64,000 bases of DNA, from NCBI GenBank assembly GCA_028641055.1, contig CM054061.1, positions 30,243,523 to 30,307,522 on the forward strand, written 5' to 3'. This document shows, piece after piece, positions 24,660 through 37,256 of this stretch. Origin of the DNA: Alopecurus myosuroides. Lineage: Eukaryota > Streptophyta > Magnoliopsida > Poales > Poaceae. The translations under genes and the position numbers were made by a program. Every line of letters starts with the position of its first letter. The stretch's first letter is position 1. Under the pieces are notes generated by a model. The model saw only the letters and a list, made by a program, of their open reading frames with translations, was not told the origin of the DNA and did not search any database.

Positions 24660-27600
24660 ATGGATAGTACATCTTCAATGCATTTGGATTGGCTTGTTTT
24701 TTATTGGAATGTTAGAGGTTTAAATGATAAATATAAGAGAGATGTTGTTTACAATAAAATTGAGGAAAGTCATGCATCTTTGATTTGTCTTCAAGAAACT
24801 AAATGCCAGGATTTTGATCATTCTTTTATCAGATCCTATTGCCCTAAGAGGTTTGATCAATCTGTTTTCTATCCCTCTTTTGGAGCTTCTTGGGGCCTAA
24901 CTGTGCTATGGAATAGTTCTATTTTTAGAGGAGATTTAGTGGAAGTGCATCGCTCTGCCATTCACTTAAAACTCACCTCGGTTCATAATTCAGTTACTTG
25001 GTTTCTAATGAATGTTTATGGTCCTTGCAAAGGGGTGGAAATAGATGAGTTTGTTAATTGGTTATATAATCTTTCAATCTCGTTACATCAAAATTGGTTA
25101 ATACTTGGAGACTTCATCTTTATTCGATCGTTAGATAATAGAAATAAGCCAGGGGAGATCTTAATGATATCTTCATTTTTAATGATGTCATTAGCCACTT
25201 GGGTTTATTGGATTTACCGGTTAAAGGTAGGAAATATACCTGGTCCAATATGCAAAAGGATCCATTGCTTGTCCAGCTGGACTGGTTTTTTACCTCTTGT
25301 CAATGGACTTTGGATTTTCCTAATACTTTGGTAATGCCCATGTCCAAGATTAATTCTGACCATTTGCCTTGCACTATTAAAATTGGAACAAAAATTCAAA
25401 GGCAAATATTTTTAGATTTGAAAATCACTAGGTCAAACAACCTGACTTCATGGATCTTGTCAGTAAAATATGGAATACTCCTGTCATGGCCAAATCCATA
25501 ACCACCAGAATCACTGCCAAACTCAAAAATCTTAGATATGCCCTAAAAGATTGGGGAAGGAATCTCTCACAATTGAAACTACTCATTGAGATGAGTAGTA
25601 AGGTGACTCTATTTTTTGATCAAGTGGAAGAAGAGAGATCTCTGAGTATTCCTGAGTATAATTTCAGATTGATTGTTAAGGAACACATAAATAAATTATT
25701 ATCTTTGCAGTATGATTATTGGAAACAAAGGTGTACAATTCGTTGGGCTAAACTATCTTGTGAAAATACTAAATACTTCCATGCCAGGGCAACTGAGAGA
25801 TACATGCACAATGCAATTCCTTCCATCTCGGATTCTTCTGGGAATATTCTGGTGGATCACCAGGAAAAAGCCACTGCATTTTGGCTCTGTTTCAAAAATA
25901 CGATGGGTGTTTCTTGCCCACCTATTTCTAATATTGATCTATCTCATTACTTGCCTGTGGTGGATGGTTTAGATTGCCTTGCAAATCCTTTTTCTGTAGA
26001 AGAAGCGGAAGGGGTGGTTAAGAATGTCAAACCTTGGTGTAAAAAAAAAAAAAAATCTCAAACCTGATCGTGCTCCTGGTCCTGATGGTTTCACCCGCTT
26101 CTTCATTAAGCATTGTTGGAGTATTATAAAGGATGATTTTATCAAACTTTGCAATGACTTTCATAGTGCAAGGATATCTTTGGAGAGTATTAATGGTTCT
26201 TTTATCACTCTCATTCCAAAATCGCAGTCCCCTGAAACTGTGAATGATTTTCGGCCAATCTACCTTACAAACACTTGTCTGAAGTTTATCACTAAGATTC
26301 TGGCTAACAGATTTCAAGATAAGATCTTCGATTGTATCCGTGATAATCAGTATGGTTTCATAAAGTCTAGAACAATTCAAGACTGCTTGGCATGGTGCTT
26401 TGAATATATTTTCCAGTGTAAACAATCTAAACAGAAAGTGGTGGTCTTCAAGATTGATTTTTAGAAGGCCTTTGATACAATTGAGCACAGTGCCATCCTT
26501 CAGATTTTGAGATGTAAGGGGTTTCCCCCTCTTGTCATTAATTGCGCGCAGGAAAGTCGTTCTTCAGGCTCTTCCTCTGTCCGTTTAAATGGAGTCCCTG
26601 GTAACCTTTTGTCTGCAGAAGAAGGGTGAGGCAATGTGATCCTTTATCACCTATCCTGTATGTGCTGGGAGGTGATATGCTTCAAAGTATTGTACATTTG
26701 GCCCTTAGGATGGTAGTATTTGCCTACCAATTCCTATTGGAGGGGACTATCCTATTGTTCAGTATGCTGATGATACACTAGTGATCTTACCTGCTGATCC
26801 TGATCAATTTTTGGTATTCAAGAATCTGCTAAACCTTTATGCTCAGATCACAAGACTAAAGGTGAATTTCAATAAGTCTTCCATGATACCAATTAATATC
26901 TCTCAGCAGGAGACAGTTGATTTGACTAGGGTTTTTGACTGTAAGGTGGTGTCTATGCCTTTTACTTATCTGGGCTTGCCTATGGGCACCACTAGACCAT
27001 CCATTAAGGATTTTATTCCACTCATTGACGGAATTGAAAGGAGACTTTCTGCTACTGTCTCTTTTCTTTCATATGGTGATAGTTTGGTGCTAGTGAACTC
27101 AGTTCTTTCCTTCCTACACACATATTATATGTGTACACTTGTGATTCCTAAAGGGGTTATTGATAAGGCTAGGAGAAGATGTCTATGGAGGAAAGATAAA
27201 AACAAGGAAAGAGTGAACTCCTTGGCTGCTTGGGACATGGTGTGTAAGCCCAAATGCAAGGGTGGTTTGGGAGTCATTAATCTTCAGATCCAAAACAGGG
27301 CTTTGTTGATAAAAAAAAATTAGCAAAATTTTACAACTCTGTGTATACTCCTTGGGTATTTCTGGTAAAAAATGCATATTATTTTCAGTATGTTCCCCAT
27401 GCAGTAACTTCTTGTGGGTCTTTCTGGTGGAAAGGAGTTATGCAGTTATCTGAGTCTTGGTGTTCATTCTCATCTTGTTCAATTGGGACTGGTTTCTCTG
27501 TCTTATTTCGGAAAGATTCATGGCTGGGAGATATTCTCTCATTAAAATTTCCAAGATTGTTCTCGTTTGCTAAGGATCAGCTGGCCCGAGTGAGGGACTT

Positions 27601-28300
27601 GAAAGTTATGAGTGACCTTTCTAATGCCTTTCATTTGCCACTTTCTAATGAAGTAGTTCAAGAATATGTTGCTCTTCAAGGTATCCTGGAAAATATTCAG
27701 GTGAATAATACTAAGGATGTCTGGTCCTGTAATTTGAATAAAGGTATTTATACCTCCAGTAAATTCTGTCAGTTGTAGTTTGCTCCGTTGCCCGATGATA
27801 AATCAGCCAAGCGGATATGGAAATCCAAATGCATGTCGAAGCATAAATTTTTTGCCTGGCTGATTCTAAATGATAGGATTAATACGAAAGATATGATTAA
27901 GAGAAGGAAATGGAAGATTTATGGGTTTGATTTTTGTGTCCTATGTAACCAACTTCGTCTTGAGGATTGGACACGACTCTTTTTTCAATGTGTTTTTAGC
28001 TCTAGAATCTGGAATTATCTACAGATACCTTGGAGTGACAACACAGGTTTGGCTAATCTCTCCAATGTAAAAGGAATTTCAAAGGTCCTTGTTTCACTGA
28101 AATAGTGATTCTTGCATGTTGGAATATCTGGAAATAGAGGAATGGAGTTATCTTCAAGTCTGAGAGACATTCCTTCAAGGGTTGGAAAGTTGGTTTAATG
28201 CTGGATCTCACCTTGCTTAAGCATAGGTTGAGTGCTTCCTCGGCTGAGAAATTATCATCATGGCTTAACACTTCACTTTGGTTTGTGATAGACCATCTTA
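24660..28300 (+). pseudogene. LINE ORF2: AP endonuclease, reverse transcriptase, zf-RVT
   Basis: The endonuclease starts WNVRGLNDKYKR (about 24700) with QETKC and LGD at about 25105, but its later part is lost. The RT has RAPGPDGF (about 26070), the fingers/palm segment with ITLIPKSQSPETVNDFRPI, and YADDTLVILP (26760-26795), the catalytic box, intact. The C-terminal part has YLGLPMGTTRPSI, then a zf-RVT Cys/His region (FFAWLILNDRINTKDMIKRR, CVLC, LFFQC). There are frameshifts at the A-run 26041-26055 and near 27310, and several stops (26462, 27776). It served target-primed reverse transcription; now dead. Confidence 0.85.
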
Positions 28301-28385
28301 GTCTATCCTTCTATGTATATTTGTAAATATCTGTAAACTCTTTCTTTGGTGGCAATAAAGGGCTATGGGGGACTTTTTGTTCGCA

Positions 28386-29510
28386 TTGTTATATTCGTAG
28401 AATGGTATGACATTTTGGTAGCCCCCTCTGACTGTTTCATTTGAATCGACTTGAGACATGCTCACGCATGATAAGACTGAAAACAAAAAGTCAATAAGCC
28501 TCGATGATTTATTTTTCCTCAGAGTTCTAGTATCAGTTTTAAACAAGTAAATTGCTCATGTGCTACCTTTAAAACTTTCTAAAAATTAATCCTGTTTTAT
28601 GCCCCTGTTTTAGCTCATGAGGACGTAAATAGAGAATCTTTATCTCACTTGTTGATTGGATTTCACACCCTGGACTAGTGGCTTCATCCGCTTATCCAAT
28701 TGATAGAAGAGATGGCAGCGGGGTGCCCAGCCCCAAATTAATACAAACAAATTCTCTTCACTATTTTTTTCCCTGATTTATCAGTCAAAGCATAATTGTG
28801 TAAATAAAAGAGAAAGAGGGATGACCTTCTACACCAGTTGCATCCTTTGCAATGGGAGCCGCTCTTGTGAATCTAGTTGGCTTGCGATGTACTATATTGT
28901 CTGTTTACCATTCGTTGACATAAGCATACACCTCTCTTAAAATGTTTTCAATACCTCTGTTTAATAAAATAAAATCTCTAGCACATGAGTAATCTCTGCT
29001 TCCATCCGCGAAGGGCCTTTCTTTTACTTTTATGTTGAGTCTCCACCATATTCTTTGAGCACCTTCTTGAGAGAATAATTATCGTTCTTAGTGTGATGTG
29101 TTTGTCCCAAAGCACGGTTGATTGTGGTATAATCTTGATACTTGCATCTTTGTTCTATTTACTTCTAGTCTTCCCTTGAACTTCAGAGGTGCCCTGGCAT
29201 TTATGTTTTTTCCCACACATAAGGGCAAACGCGATACCACTTTATCATATCCTATTATGAATACTACAATCTTCCAAATAGTTATGCTTCATGTTGTTTA
29301 TCATTAATATGTTGTTATCTCTCCATGGTTTGCATAGCTATTAAGTGACAGTATCTTGCATGTATATTATCATGAGCATAACTAAGTATTTGATCATATA
29401 GTGGGTATATTTACATCATATGAAATAAATGTGTTCGTAAAAGTCTTTTATCGCACTCAGTTGTCACTGAATTGCTTGAGGACAAGCAATAAACTAAGCT
29501 TGGGGGGAGT
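28386..29510 (+). other. 3' internal region of retro-1, shared with retro-2
   Basis: No coding. From about 28551 it aligns by eye with 34861-35867 of retro-2, including TGGCTTCATCCGCTTATCCA and GGGTGCCCAGCCCCAAATTA. It ends with the purine tract AAGCTTGGGGGGAGT (29496-29510) that primes plus-strand DNA. Confidence 0.75.
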
Positions 29511-30859
29511 CGATACGTCAAAAACGTATCTCCTTGTGTGCTTTGAATGCAACTAACGCGGACTAACGCTGTGTTCAGCAGAATTACCTTCGTGTCTCGT
29601 TTTTTTTGCAGAAAAATCAACTTTCGGGAAATTGCCCAGAAAAGACCCCATTGGTTCTAAAACACCAGAAGACTCTGGGAGCCAGAAGGAGACCAGGATA
29701 AGAGCCAGAGGGGGCCCACACCACCCCCTAGCGCCCCCTTAGGTCGCGCCACCTAGGGGTGTGGGCCACCCAGAGCCCCCTCGGTCTCCCCTTTCGACTA
29801 CAAATAGCCTTTAACCCTAAAACACGAGGGGTTCGATAGTTTTCCAGAAAGAAGTCTGTAGCTCCGGTGCCATCGCGAATCCTTTTTCGGGGTTCAAAAA
29901 CTGTGTTCTGGCACCCTGCCGGGGATGAGGAATTGGAGGAGATCATCGCCACCATCATCACCAATGCCTCTCCATCGAACATCCATGTTTCCCCATCCAT
30001 GTGTGAGTAATTCCCCCGATGTAGGCTGAAGGGGATCCATGTGTGAGATCGTTCATGTAATAATGCCGTGATTGTTAGGGCATAGTGCCTTGTATCTTCT
30101 ATTAGTGCTATTGACATTATTGCAACTTGTTATGCTTAATTCTTGCCACTTTGGGCCCGAGTGCCATGATCTCAGATCTAAACATGTTATTGAATCATGA
30201 TGATAATTATTGTTTCTTGATCATACCTGCAAGTTGTTTACACTTGTTGTCCGGAACCCGAGGCCCCGAAGTGATAAAAATTAGGACAGCCAGAGGGGAT
30301 TGCTGTGATGTGAGGATCACATGTGTTCACGGAGTGTTAATGCTTTGCTCCAGTGTTCTATTAAAAGAAACACCTTAATTACCAGTAGTTCCCTTGAGGC
30401 CCCGCTGAAAACGGGCTGGTAGGACAATAGATGTTGTGCAAATTCTCATTGCGAGCACGTACGACTATTTACGGAACACGTGCCTATGGTTACTTAGTGC
30501 TTGGATGATATATCTTATTTATCTGCAATGCCCATGAATTGATCATTATATGAACTATCTTATCCATGCAACGCCCGTTCATCTATCCCTATGCCTACAA
30601 TATTTAATCCCGATGTTTACTTCAAACACTACTGCTGCTGTTTTCATTTCACTACTGCTATTTTTTCACTACGGTTGCTACTATAAAACTGTTACTACTG
30701 ATAAACCACTACGAACAAGTCCACTTTCAGGTGCAGGTGAATTAACATATCACTGGTTAAGTCTCACAAATATTCTTTGGCTCCCCTTGTGTCGAATCAA
30801 TAAATTTAGGTTTTACTTCCCTGAAGACTGTTGCGATCCCCTATACTTGTGGGTCATCA
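29511..30859 (+). repeat. Right LTR of retro-1
   Basis: Starts CGATACGTC (the first T of TG changed to C) and ends GGGTCATCA. It lacks about 37 bp present near the start of the left copy. The changed terminal base argues against further movement. Confidence 0.85.
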
Positions 30860-30905
30860 CGGGAGAGGAGCGACTGTCGCCGATGGAGCTGGGGAAACTG
30901 CCTTC

Positions 30906-32317
30906 TGATACGTCATAAACGTATCCCTAATTTCTTATGTTCCATGTTGTTTTCATGTTGTTTCCCACATGTTTTCCTTACACTTTATGTCATTTTTATC
31001 GATTTTCCGCACTAACCTATTGATAAGATGCCACAGAGCCAGTTCCCTGTTTTCAGCAGTTTTTAGTTTCAGAAAAGTTGTTCTAGAAATATTCTCGGAA
31101 TTGGAAAATTCGAAAGCCATAAGTCTTAAGAGTCCCGGATGCTTCCAGAAGTCCCGAAGAGCCCCGAAGGGGCGCCACAGGGTGGCCACACCATGTGGTA
31201 GTGCGGGCCCCCTGGCCGCGCCACCTAGGGGTGTGGGCCCCCTGGCCACCCCCGGCATCTCCCTTTCGCCTATTTATACTCCCTCGAGGGAAAACCCTAA
31301 CACCATCGACCTTTTCCGCAAAATACATCCTTAGCTCCGCTGCCGCCACTGACAAGTTTCGGGGAATAGATCTCTGTTCTGGCACCCTGCCGAGATGGGA
31401 AAGTGCCCCCGGAAGCCATCTCCATCGACTCCACCGCCATGTCCGTCGCCGTTTCTATCTCCTATGATGAGGAGGGAGTAGTTCTCCCCCGAGGCTGAGG
31501 GTTCTACCGGTAGCTATGTGGTTCATCTCTCTCTCCCATGGTGTGATCTTTATGTGATCATGAGCTTTGTAATCTAGTGGAATATGTAGATGTGATCTTC
31601 ATCTGTTATGCTACTCAAGTGGTTTTGTTATCTCCGTAAACACTTTGATCGCGGTGTAAAGGTGATAGTGTGTGCACCGTGTGGTTTAGCATGGTATTTA
31701 TATCTTGTGTTGGAAGATGAACCTATGAAATTGTGGCGTTTGTTTAGTACTAACTTAGGGCGCTCATAGTGATAGCATGGAGTGCCCTAGAGAGGGAATA
31801 TAGACTTAAGGAGTGTTGTTACAGCCCTACGCAATGATTGGTGTTTGTTATTCGACCGGATAGTGGTTCGGAGTAGCATAGTGAAGAAATTATATTTATG
31901 CATTCAATTATGTTTTCATTGTTGAGAGTGTCCTCTAGTGAAATTAGGAGCCCTATGCCTTATTTCCAAGCATTGAAACACCATTTTCCGTCTGTTCTGC
32001 TACATGTTTTCTTGCTGCCATTTTTATTTCAGATTGCTATTATCACTTATTATCATCCATATTACTTGCATTTTACTCTTTCTTCGCCGAACTAGTGCAC
32101 CTATATACCTGACAAGTATATTGGGTGTGTTGGGGACACAAGAGACTTCTTGTATATTAATTGCAGGGTTGCTTGAGAGGGATATCTTTGACCTCTACTT
32201 CCCTGAGTTCGATAAACCTTGGGTGATCCACTTAAGGGAAACTTGCTGCTGTTCTACAAACCTCTGCACTTGGAGGCCCAACACAGTTTACAAGAATAGA
32301 AGCGTGCGTAGATATCA
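30906..32317 (+). repeat. Left LTR of retro-2
   Basis: TGATACGTCATAAACG to GTAGATATCA. TATA box TATTTATA at 31271-31278. A primer-site-like TCTGGCACCCTGCCGAGA lies inside at about 31379. Confidence 0.9.
31271..31278 (+). promoter_or_regulatory. TATA box of retro-2 LTR
   Basis: CGCCTATTTATACTCC in a GC-rich context, repeated at 36217-36224 in the right LTR, so it is conserved between copies. Confidence 0.5.
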
Positions 32318-32327
32318 AGCTCTTTTC

Positions 32328-32346
32328 CGGCGCCGTTGCCGGGGAG
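32328..32346 (+). other. Primer-binding site of retro-2 (tRNA-Asp type)
   Basis: CGGCGCCGTTGCCGGGGAG about 10 nt after the left LTR. It matches the tRNA-Asp complement except the first base. Confidence 0.7.
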
Positions 32347-32457
32347 GTAAGGTAAAAGGTACTCACATCCTCGAGTGTGAGTGCTCGAAGTTATTTCCTT
32401 TAGATCATGCAATTATATCTTTTTGTTTCTTGTTTTCATTTTCACTAGTTAGACTTA

Positions 32458-33492
32458 ATGCAAAGAAACAAAAATATGAGAGAGCTTTATAATATTTATC
32501 TTGAGTTAGGACATGAAGTGTTTGAAGAGAAAATTTAAAAACCTATGGAACTTTATTTGCATGCTAATATCGATGTTATTAGTATGAATGCTTTGAACAC
32601 TAGTATTTCTAATGTTATGGAAAACTCTAATCTTGGGGAAGCTAGTCTTCATGAATATGATATTTTTAGCCCCCCTAGCATGGAGGAACAAATTTACCTT
32701 GATGATACTTTGCCTCCAATATATGATGATTATAATGATTGTGGTATTCTAGTTCCACCTGTTTACAATGATGAATATGATATTTTCAGTCCACCTACTA
32801 TTGAGGAGAAAGTTAATTATGATTACACTATTCCTCCTATATTTGATGATTATGGCGATGAGAATAATAATCATAGCTATTTTGTTAAATTTGCTCCCAC
32901 TATTATTAATGAGAATGACTATGCTTATGTGGAGAGTATTAATTCTTGTATACATGTGGCTTATGATAAGAATGTTTTATGTGATACTTATATTGTTAAT
33001 TTCATTCATGATGCTACTGAAAGTTATTATTAGACATGGAAACAAAAATTTATGAATCTCAACAATACCAAGTTTCCCCTCTTTATGTTTAAAATTTTGA
33101 AGTTGCACTTATTTTACTTTCCTATGCTTGTTGATTTGTGTTTTCATGACTTGTTTTTCTACAAGATTATTTTTCATAGGAAGTGGGTTAGACTTAATTT
33201 TGTTTTATATTTTCTTCTTGATGCTCTCTTTTGCTTCAATTCAGATTTCTCAAGTGAGTATCTTCTCAAATTCAGATTTTATTTTTACATTGTTTTTCTC
33301 TATTTTCCTTGTGTCAAGGGGTTGTATACTTCTATAGCAACTCCTTTGTATGTTTATTTTCATGTTTTAGTAGTGCCAAGTAAAGTTTCTGACGAAAGTT
33401 GGAGTTGGTTTTCGGATTTCTGCACAGAAAACAGATTTCTACTGTCCACCCTAAAACATCGTATAAAATCCTGGAAGATCAGAATGATTTGA
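32458..33492 (+). pseudogene. Small acidic protein of retro-2 with repeated IFSPP / PPIYDDY motifs
   Basis: ATG at 32458 (MQRNKNM) runs in one frame with stops at 32536 and 33031 and then on to 33490. The middle is Asp/Tyr-rich and repeats a module: EYDIFSPPSMEEQIYLDDT, then a second EYDIFSPPTIEEKVNYDYT, each followed by PPIxDDYxD. It then has HVAYDKNVLCDTYIVNFIHD and a hydrophobic stretch after 33070 (FPMLVDLCFHDLFFYKI). I know such ORFs as common in wheat non-autonomous elements, but no function is known to me. It may substitute for a structural protein or be translated filler. Confidence 0.55.
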
Positions 33493-33499
33493 AATTGTT

Positions 33500-35867
33500 T
33501 GTGATTATTCCCCAGCTAATTACGCAACTTTTCTTAGTTGAACACTTTTTTATTTGAGCAACAGAAGATTTTCGAAAAAAATCATCTTTACCTGCTGTCC
33601 TGTTTTGAAAGATTTCTGCCAATAATTGTATTTGCATCTTAATCCATTTCTTTTGGTGTTCTTTTGAGAAAATAGTTTTAAAAGAATTTGTGACAGTAGA
33701 TAATGTGTTTATGAGTGTTAGGCTTGTGTTCAAGCTGAACCATGTGAATTTATTATTTCGATTGCACTAACGTTGCTAATGAAGATTGTGAGAAGTTTGG
33801 TGTGAAGGAAGTTTTCAAGGGTCAAGAGAAGAGAATGATATGATGTGATCAAGAAGAGTGAAAAGCCTAAGCTTGGGGATGCCCCTGTGGTACATCCCAG
33901 AAAATTCCAATAAGACTCAAGCGTCTAAGCTTGGGGATGCCCAAGGCATCCCCTTCTTCATCGACAAATTATCAGGTCACTTCTAGTGAAACTATATTTT
34001 TATTCGGTCACATCTTACGTGCTTTACTTCGAGCGTCTTTTATTTTTGCTTTCCGTTTGTTTGGTTTTCTTTAATGTAATAAATAGTTGGATCAAATCAT
34101 ACTTGTGTGGGAGAGAGACACGCTCCGTTTTCATTGCTTAGAACACTCTAGTTTTCATTCTTATTGTTCTGTGAGTGTTCACTTTTTGCTAGTTGAGAGT
34201 TTAGCCCTTGTTTTCATGCATCTATTATTCAGATCTGTTAGTTTTAGTAATGTTATGTGAGTACTCTCATGTTTTCTTGCTGTATCATGTAGAGAATTTT
34301 TGTTAAAACATATTTTTTATGGTGCTTGTTGGGAAAAGAAACTGCTGCTTGATGTAGAATTTATAACGGTGCGAGTAGAAGCTTGTATAGACTGTGGCTA
34401 GAACTTTTTCATGCCATGCCAAATGTTATTTTAGTTTTAAATCCTTGTGGTTATTGAGTAGCATGAATAGTCTTAAATAGCCGAGAGCATTTAATATGCC
34501 ATTGAAAGATTCATGAGTTGTTCTTGTCATAGTAAAGCATAAATTTATGGTATTCTCTTTCGAATGTTTTATTTGGTTGACTTGGCGCATGCTCACAGCA
34601 TGTTTATGACTACAAACCAGTCACGAATAGCCTCCATGAACATTTAGTTTTTGAACTTGTGATACCTCTTATGCTTTAATTAATGATGTTTATGTCGCTA
34701 TGCATGATTATGGCTCTGATGCTCTTTTGATTTTTCGCTCCCAGTCTTTTGCTAGCCTCCACCTGTACTGAGTATGAGCTATACTCGTGCATGCAAACTC
34801 CTTAAACCAAAGTTTTCCCATTGTGTACACCATACCTACCTACATGTGGTATTTAAATGCCACTCCAAGTAAATTGCTCATGTGTTACCTTTAAAACCTT
34901 CAAAATTATTCCTGTTTTGTGTTCTTGTTTTTGCTCATGAGGACTTCAATAGAAAATCTTTATCTGACTTGTTGATTGAATTTCACACCCCAGACTAGTG
35001 GCTTCATCCGCTTATCCAAATGATAGAAGAGCTGGCAGCGGGGTGCCCAGCCCCAAATTAATACAAACAAATTCTCTTCACTATTTTTGCCCCTGATTTA
35101 TCGGTCGAAGCATAATTGTGTCAACAAAAGATAAATAGGGATGACCTTGTACACCAGTTGCGTCCTTCACTATGGGATCCGCTCTTGTGAATCCAGTTGG
35201 CTTGTGACGTACTGTATTGTTTATTTACCATTCGTTGACATAAGCATACACTTGTCTAAAAAATAGACACTCCTCCACGGTGTCAAACTTTTAATATCTC
35301 TGTTTAATAAAATAAAAATCTCTAACACATGAGTGATCCCTGCTTCCCTCCGCGGAGGGCCTTTCTTTTACTTTTATGTTGAGTCTCCATCTTCTAACTT
35401 CATGCACAGTTAAGAGAGCATTTTTCCATTCTGAGTTCTATGTGCATTTGTCCCATAAACATCAATAATTACTTCATGATGTGATATTGTTTGTTCTTAA
35501 ATTATTTGTTCTAGTCTTCCTCTTGAACGTTGAAAGTGTCCTGGCATTTATGTTTTGTCCCACTCTTAAGGACTAGTGAAATAACACTTTGCCATGCTTT
35601 CTCTATACCTGAAACAAACGTTTATATTTCTTTGCATTATTATCCATGATCCTTTATTTAAGATACTCTTGATGATGCAAAGTGATTGATATGCTTTATT
35701 ATTAAAGTTCTATTATCATGTTTGTGTTTGAAGTTCTATGATGTCAGCGTACATAATATTTTACATTATAATGATCAAGTTTATGATAGTAGCATGTCAC
35801 CTCAGAAATTATTTTCTTTTATCGTTTACCTACTCGAGGACGAGTAGGAACTAAGCTTGGGGATGCT
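33500..35867 (+). other. Non-coding 3' interior of retro-2
   Basis: AT-rich, no gene. It contains a short direct repeat, AAGCTTGGGGATGCCC (about 33870 and 33928), that resembles the purine tract at the right LTR. From about 34861 it is shared with retro-1. Confidence 0.6.
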
Positions 35868-37256
35868 TGATACGTCATAAACGTATCCCTAATTTCTTAT
35901 GTTCCATGTTGTTTTCATGTTGTTTCCCACATGTTTTCCTTACACTTTATGTCATTTTTATCGATTTTACGGAGTAACCTATTGACAAGATGCCACAGAG
36001 CCAGTTCCTCGTTTTCTGTTGTTTTTAGTTTCAGAAAAGTTGTTATGGAAATATTCTCGGAATGGAAAATTCGAAAGACGGAAGTCTTAGAAGTCCCGGA
36101 TGCTTCCAGAAGTCTCGAAGAGCCCCGGAGGGGGGCCACAGCGTGGCGCGGGTCCCCCTGGCTACGCTACCTAGGGGTGTGGGCCCCCTGGCCACCCCCG
36201 GCATCGCCCTTTCGCCTATTTATAATCCTCCGAGGGAAAACCCTAAAAAATCGACCTTTTTCGCAAAATACATCCGTAGCTCCGCCGCCGCCACCGACAA
36301 GTTTCAGGGAACAGATCTCTGTTCTGGCACCCTACCGGGACGGGGAAGTGCCCCCGGAAGCCATCTCCATCGACTCCACCTCCATCGTCGTTGCTGTCTC
36401 CTATGATGAGGAGGGAGTAGTTCTCCCCCGAGGCTAAGGGATCTACCGGTAGCTATGTGGTTCATCTCTCTCTCCCATGGTGTGATTTTTATGTGATCAT
36501 GAGCTTTGTAATCTAGTTGAATATGTAGATGTGATCTTCATCTGTTATGCTACTCAAGTGGTTTTGTTATCTCCGTAAACACTTTGATCGCAGTGTAAAG
36601 GTGATACTGTGTGCACCGTGTGGTTTAGCATGATATTTATATCTTGTGTTGGAAGATGAACCTATGAAATTGTGGCGTTTGTTTAGTACTAATTTAGGGC
36701 GCTCATAGTGATAGCGTGGGGTTCCCTAGAGAGGGAATATAGACTTGAGGAGTGATGTTACAGCCCTACGCAATGATTGGTGTTTGTTATTCGACCGGAG
36801 AGTGGTTCGGAGTAGCATAGTGAAGAAATAATATTTATGCATTCAATTATGTTTTCATTGTTGAGAGTGTCCTCTAGTGAAATTAGGAGCCCTAGGCCTT
36901 ATTTCCAATCATTGAAACACCGTTTTCCGCCTGTTCTGCTACATGTTTGCTTGCTGCCATTTTTATTTCAGATTGCTATTATCACTTATTATCATCCATA
37001 TTACTTGCAATTTACTCTCTCTTCGCCGAACTAGTGCACCGACATACCTGACAAGTATATTGGGTGTGTTGGGGACACAAGAGACTTCTTGTATCTTAAT
37101 TGCAGGGTTGCTTGAGAGGGATATCTTTGACCTCTCCGTCCCTGAGTTCGATAAAACTTGGGTGATCCACTTAAGGGAAACTTGCTGCTGTTCTACAAAC
37201 CTCTGCACTTTGAGGCCCAACACTGTCTACAAGAATAGAAGCGTGCGTAGACATCA
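35868..37256 (+). repeat. Right LTR of retro-2
   Basis: TGATACGTCATAAACG to GTAGACATCA. Differs from the left copy by scattered substitutions and small indels around 36120-36260. Confidence 0.9.

Larger units (their letters stand above)
12630..28385 (+). mobile_element. LINE (non-LTR retrotransposon) inserted in retro-1, itself split by a LARD
   Basis: LINE coding resumes on both sides of the LARD in the same frame (REDA before, SPCRTLLKVAYGG after, once one TGCTT copy is removed). ORF1, an endonuclease, a reverse transcriptase and a C-terminal zf-RVT region follow, then a 3' end near GGCAATAAAGGG (about 28362-28385). The 5' end is truncated inside ORF1, as is usual for LINEs. The outer borders are placed to within about 30 bp by comparison with retro-2 sequence; I found no convincing target duplication. 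Confidence 0.8.
5759..30859 (+). mobile_element. Retro-1: Gypsy-like LTR retrotransposon without pol, with nested insertions
   Basis: Bounded by related LTRs (5759-7130, 29511-30859) and an imperfect duplication, CGAGA (5754-5758) against CGGGA (30860-30864). It has a tRNA-Asp-type primer site, a gag-protease region, a second ORF resembling ATHILA ORF-1, and a purine-rich tract before the right LTR. No reverse transcriptase or integrase of its own is visible; the RT inside it belongs to an inserted LINE. Subtracting the LINE and the LARD leaves about 9.4 kb. The LTRs differ by several percent and by an indel of about 37 bp near their start, so this is an older insertion than the LARD inside it. 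Confidence 0.85.
30906..37256 (+). mobile_element. Retro-2: short non-autonomous LTR retrotransposon
   Basis: Perfect 5-bp duplication CCTTC (30901-30905, 37257-37261), LTRs of 1412 and 1389 bp, a tRNA-Asp primer site, a purine tract AAGCTTGGGGATGCT before the right LTR, and only 3.55 kb of interior. One small acidic ORF and no gag, protease, RT or integrase. It must borrow enzymes; shared 3' sequence and primer type point to retro-1-like partners. Confidence 0.9.

Noticed and set aside
26760..26795. YADD box taken as the reverse transcriptase of retro-1
   Set aside because: It belongs to a LINE: the neighbours are an AP-type endonuclease and a zf-RVT region, and the retrotransposon sequence resumes only after the LINE 3' end.
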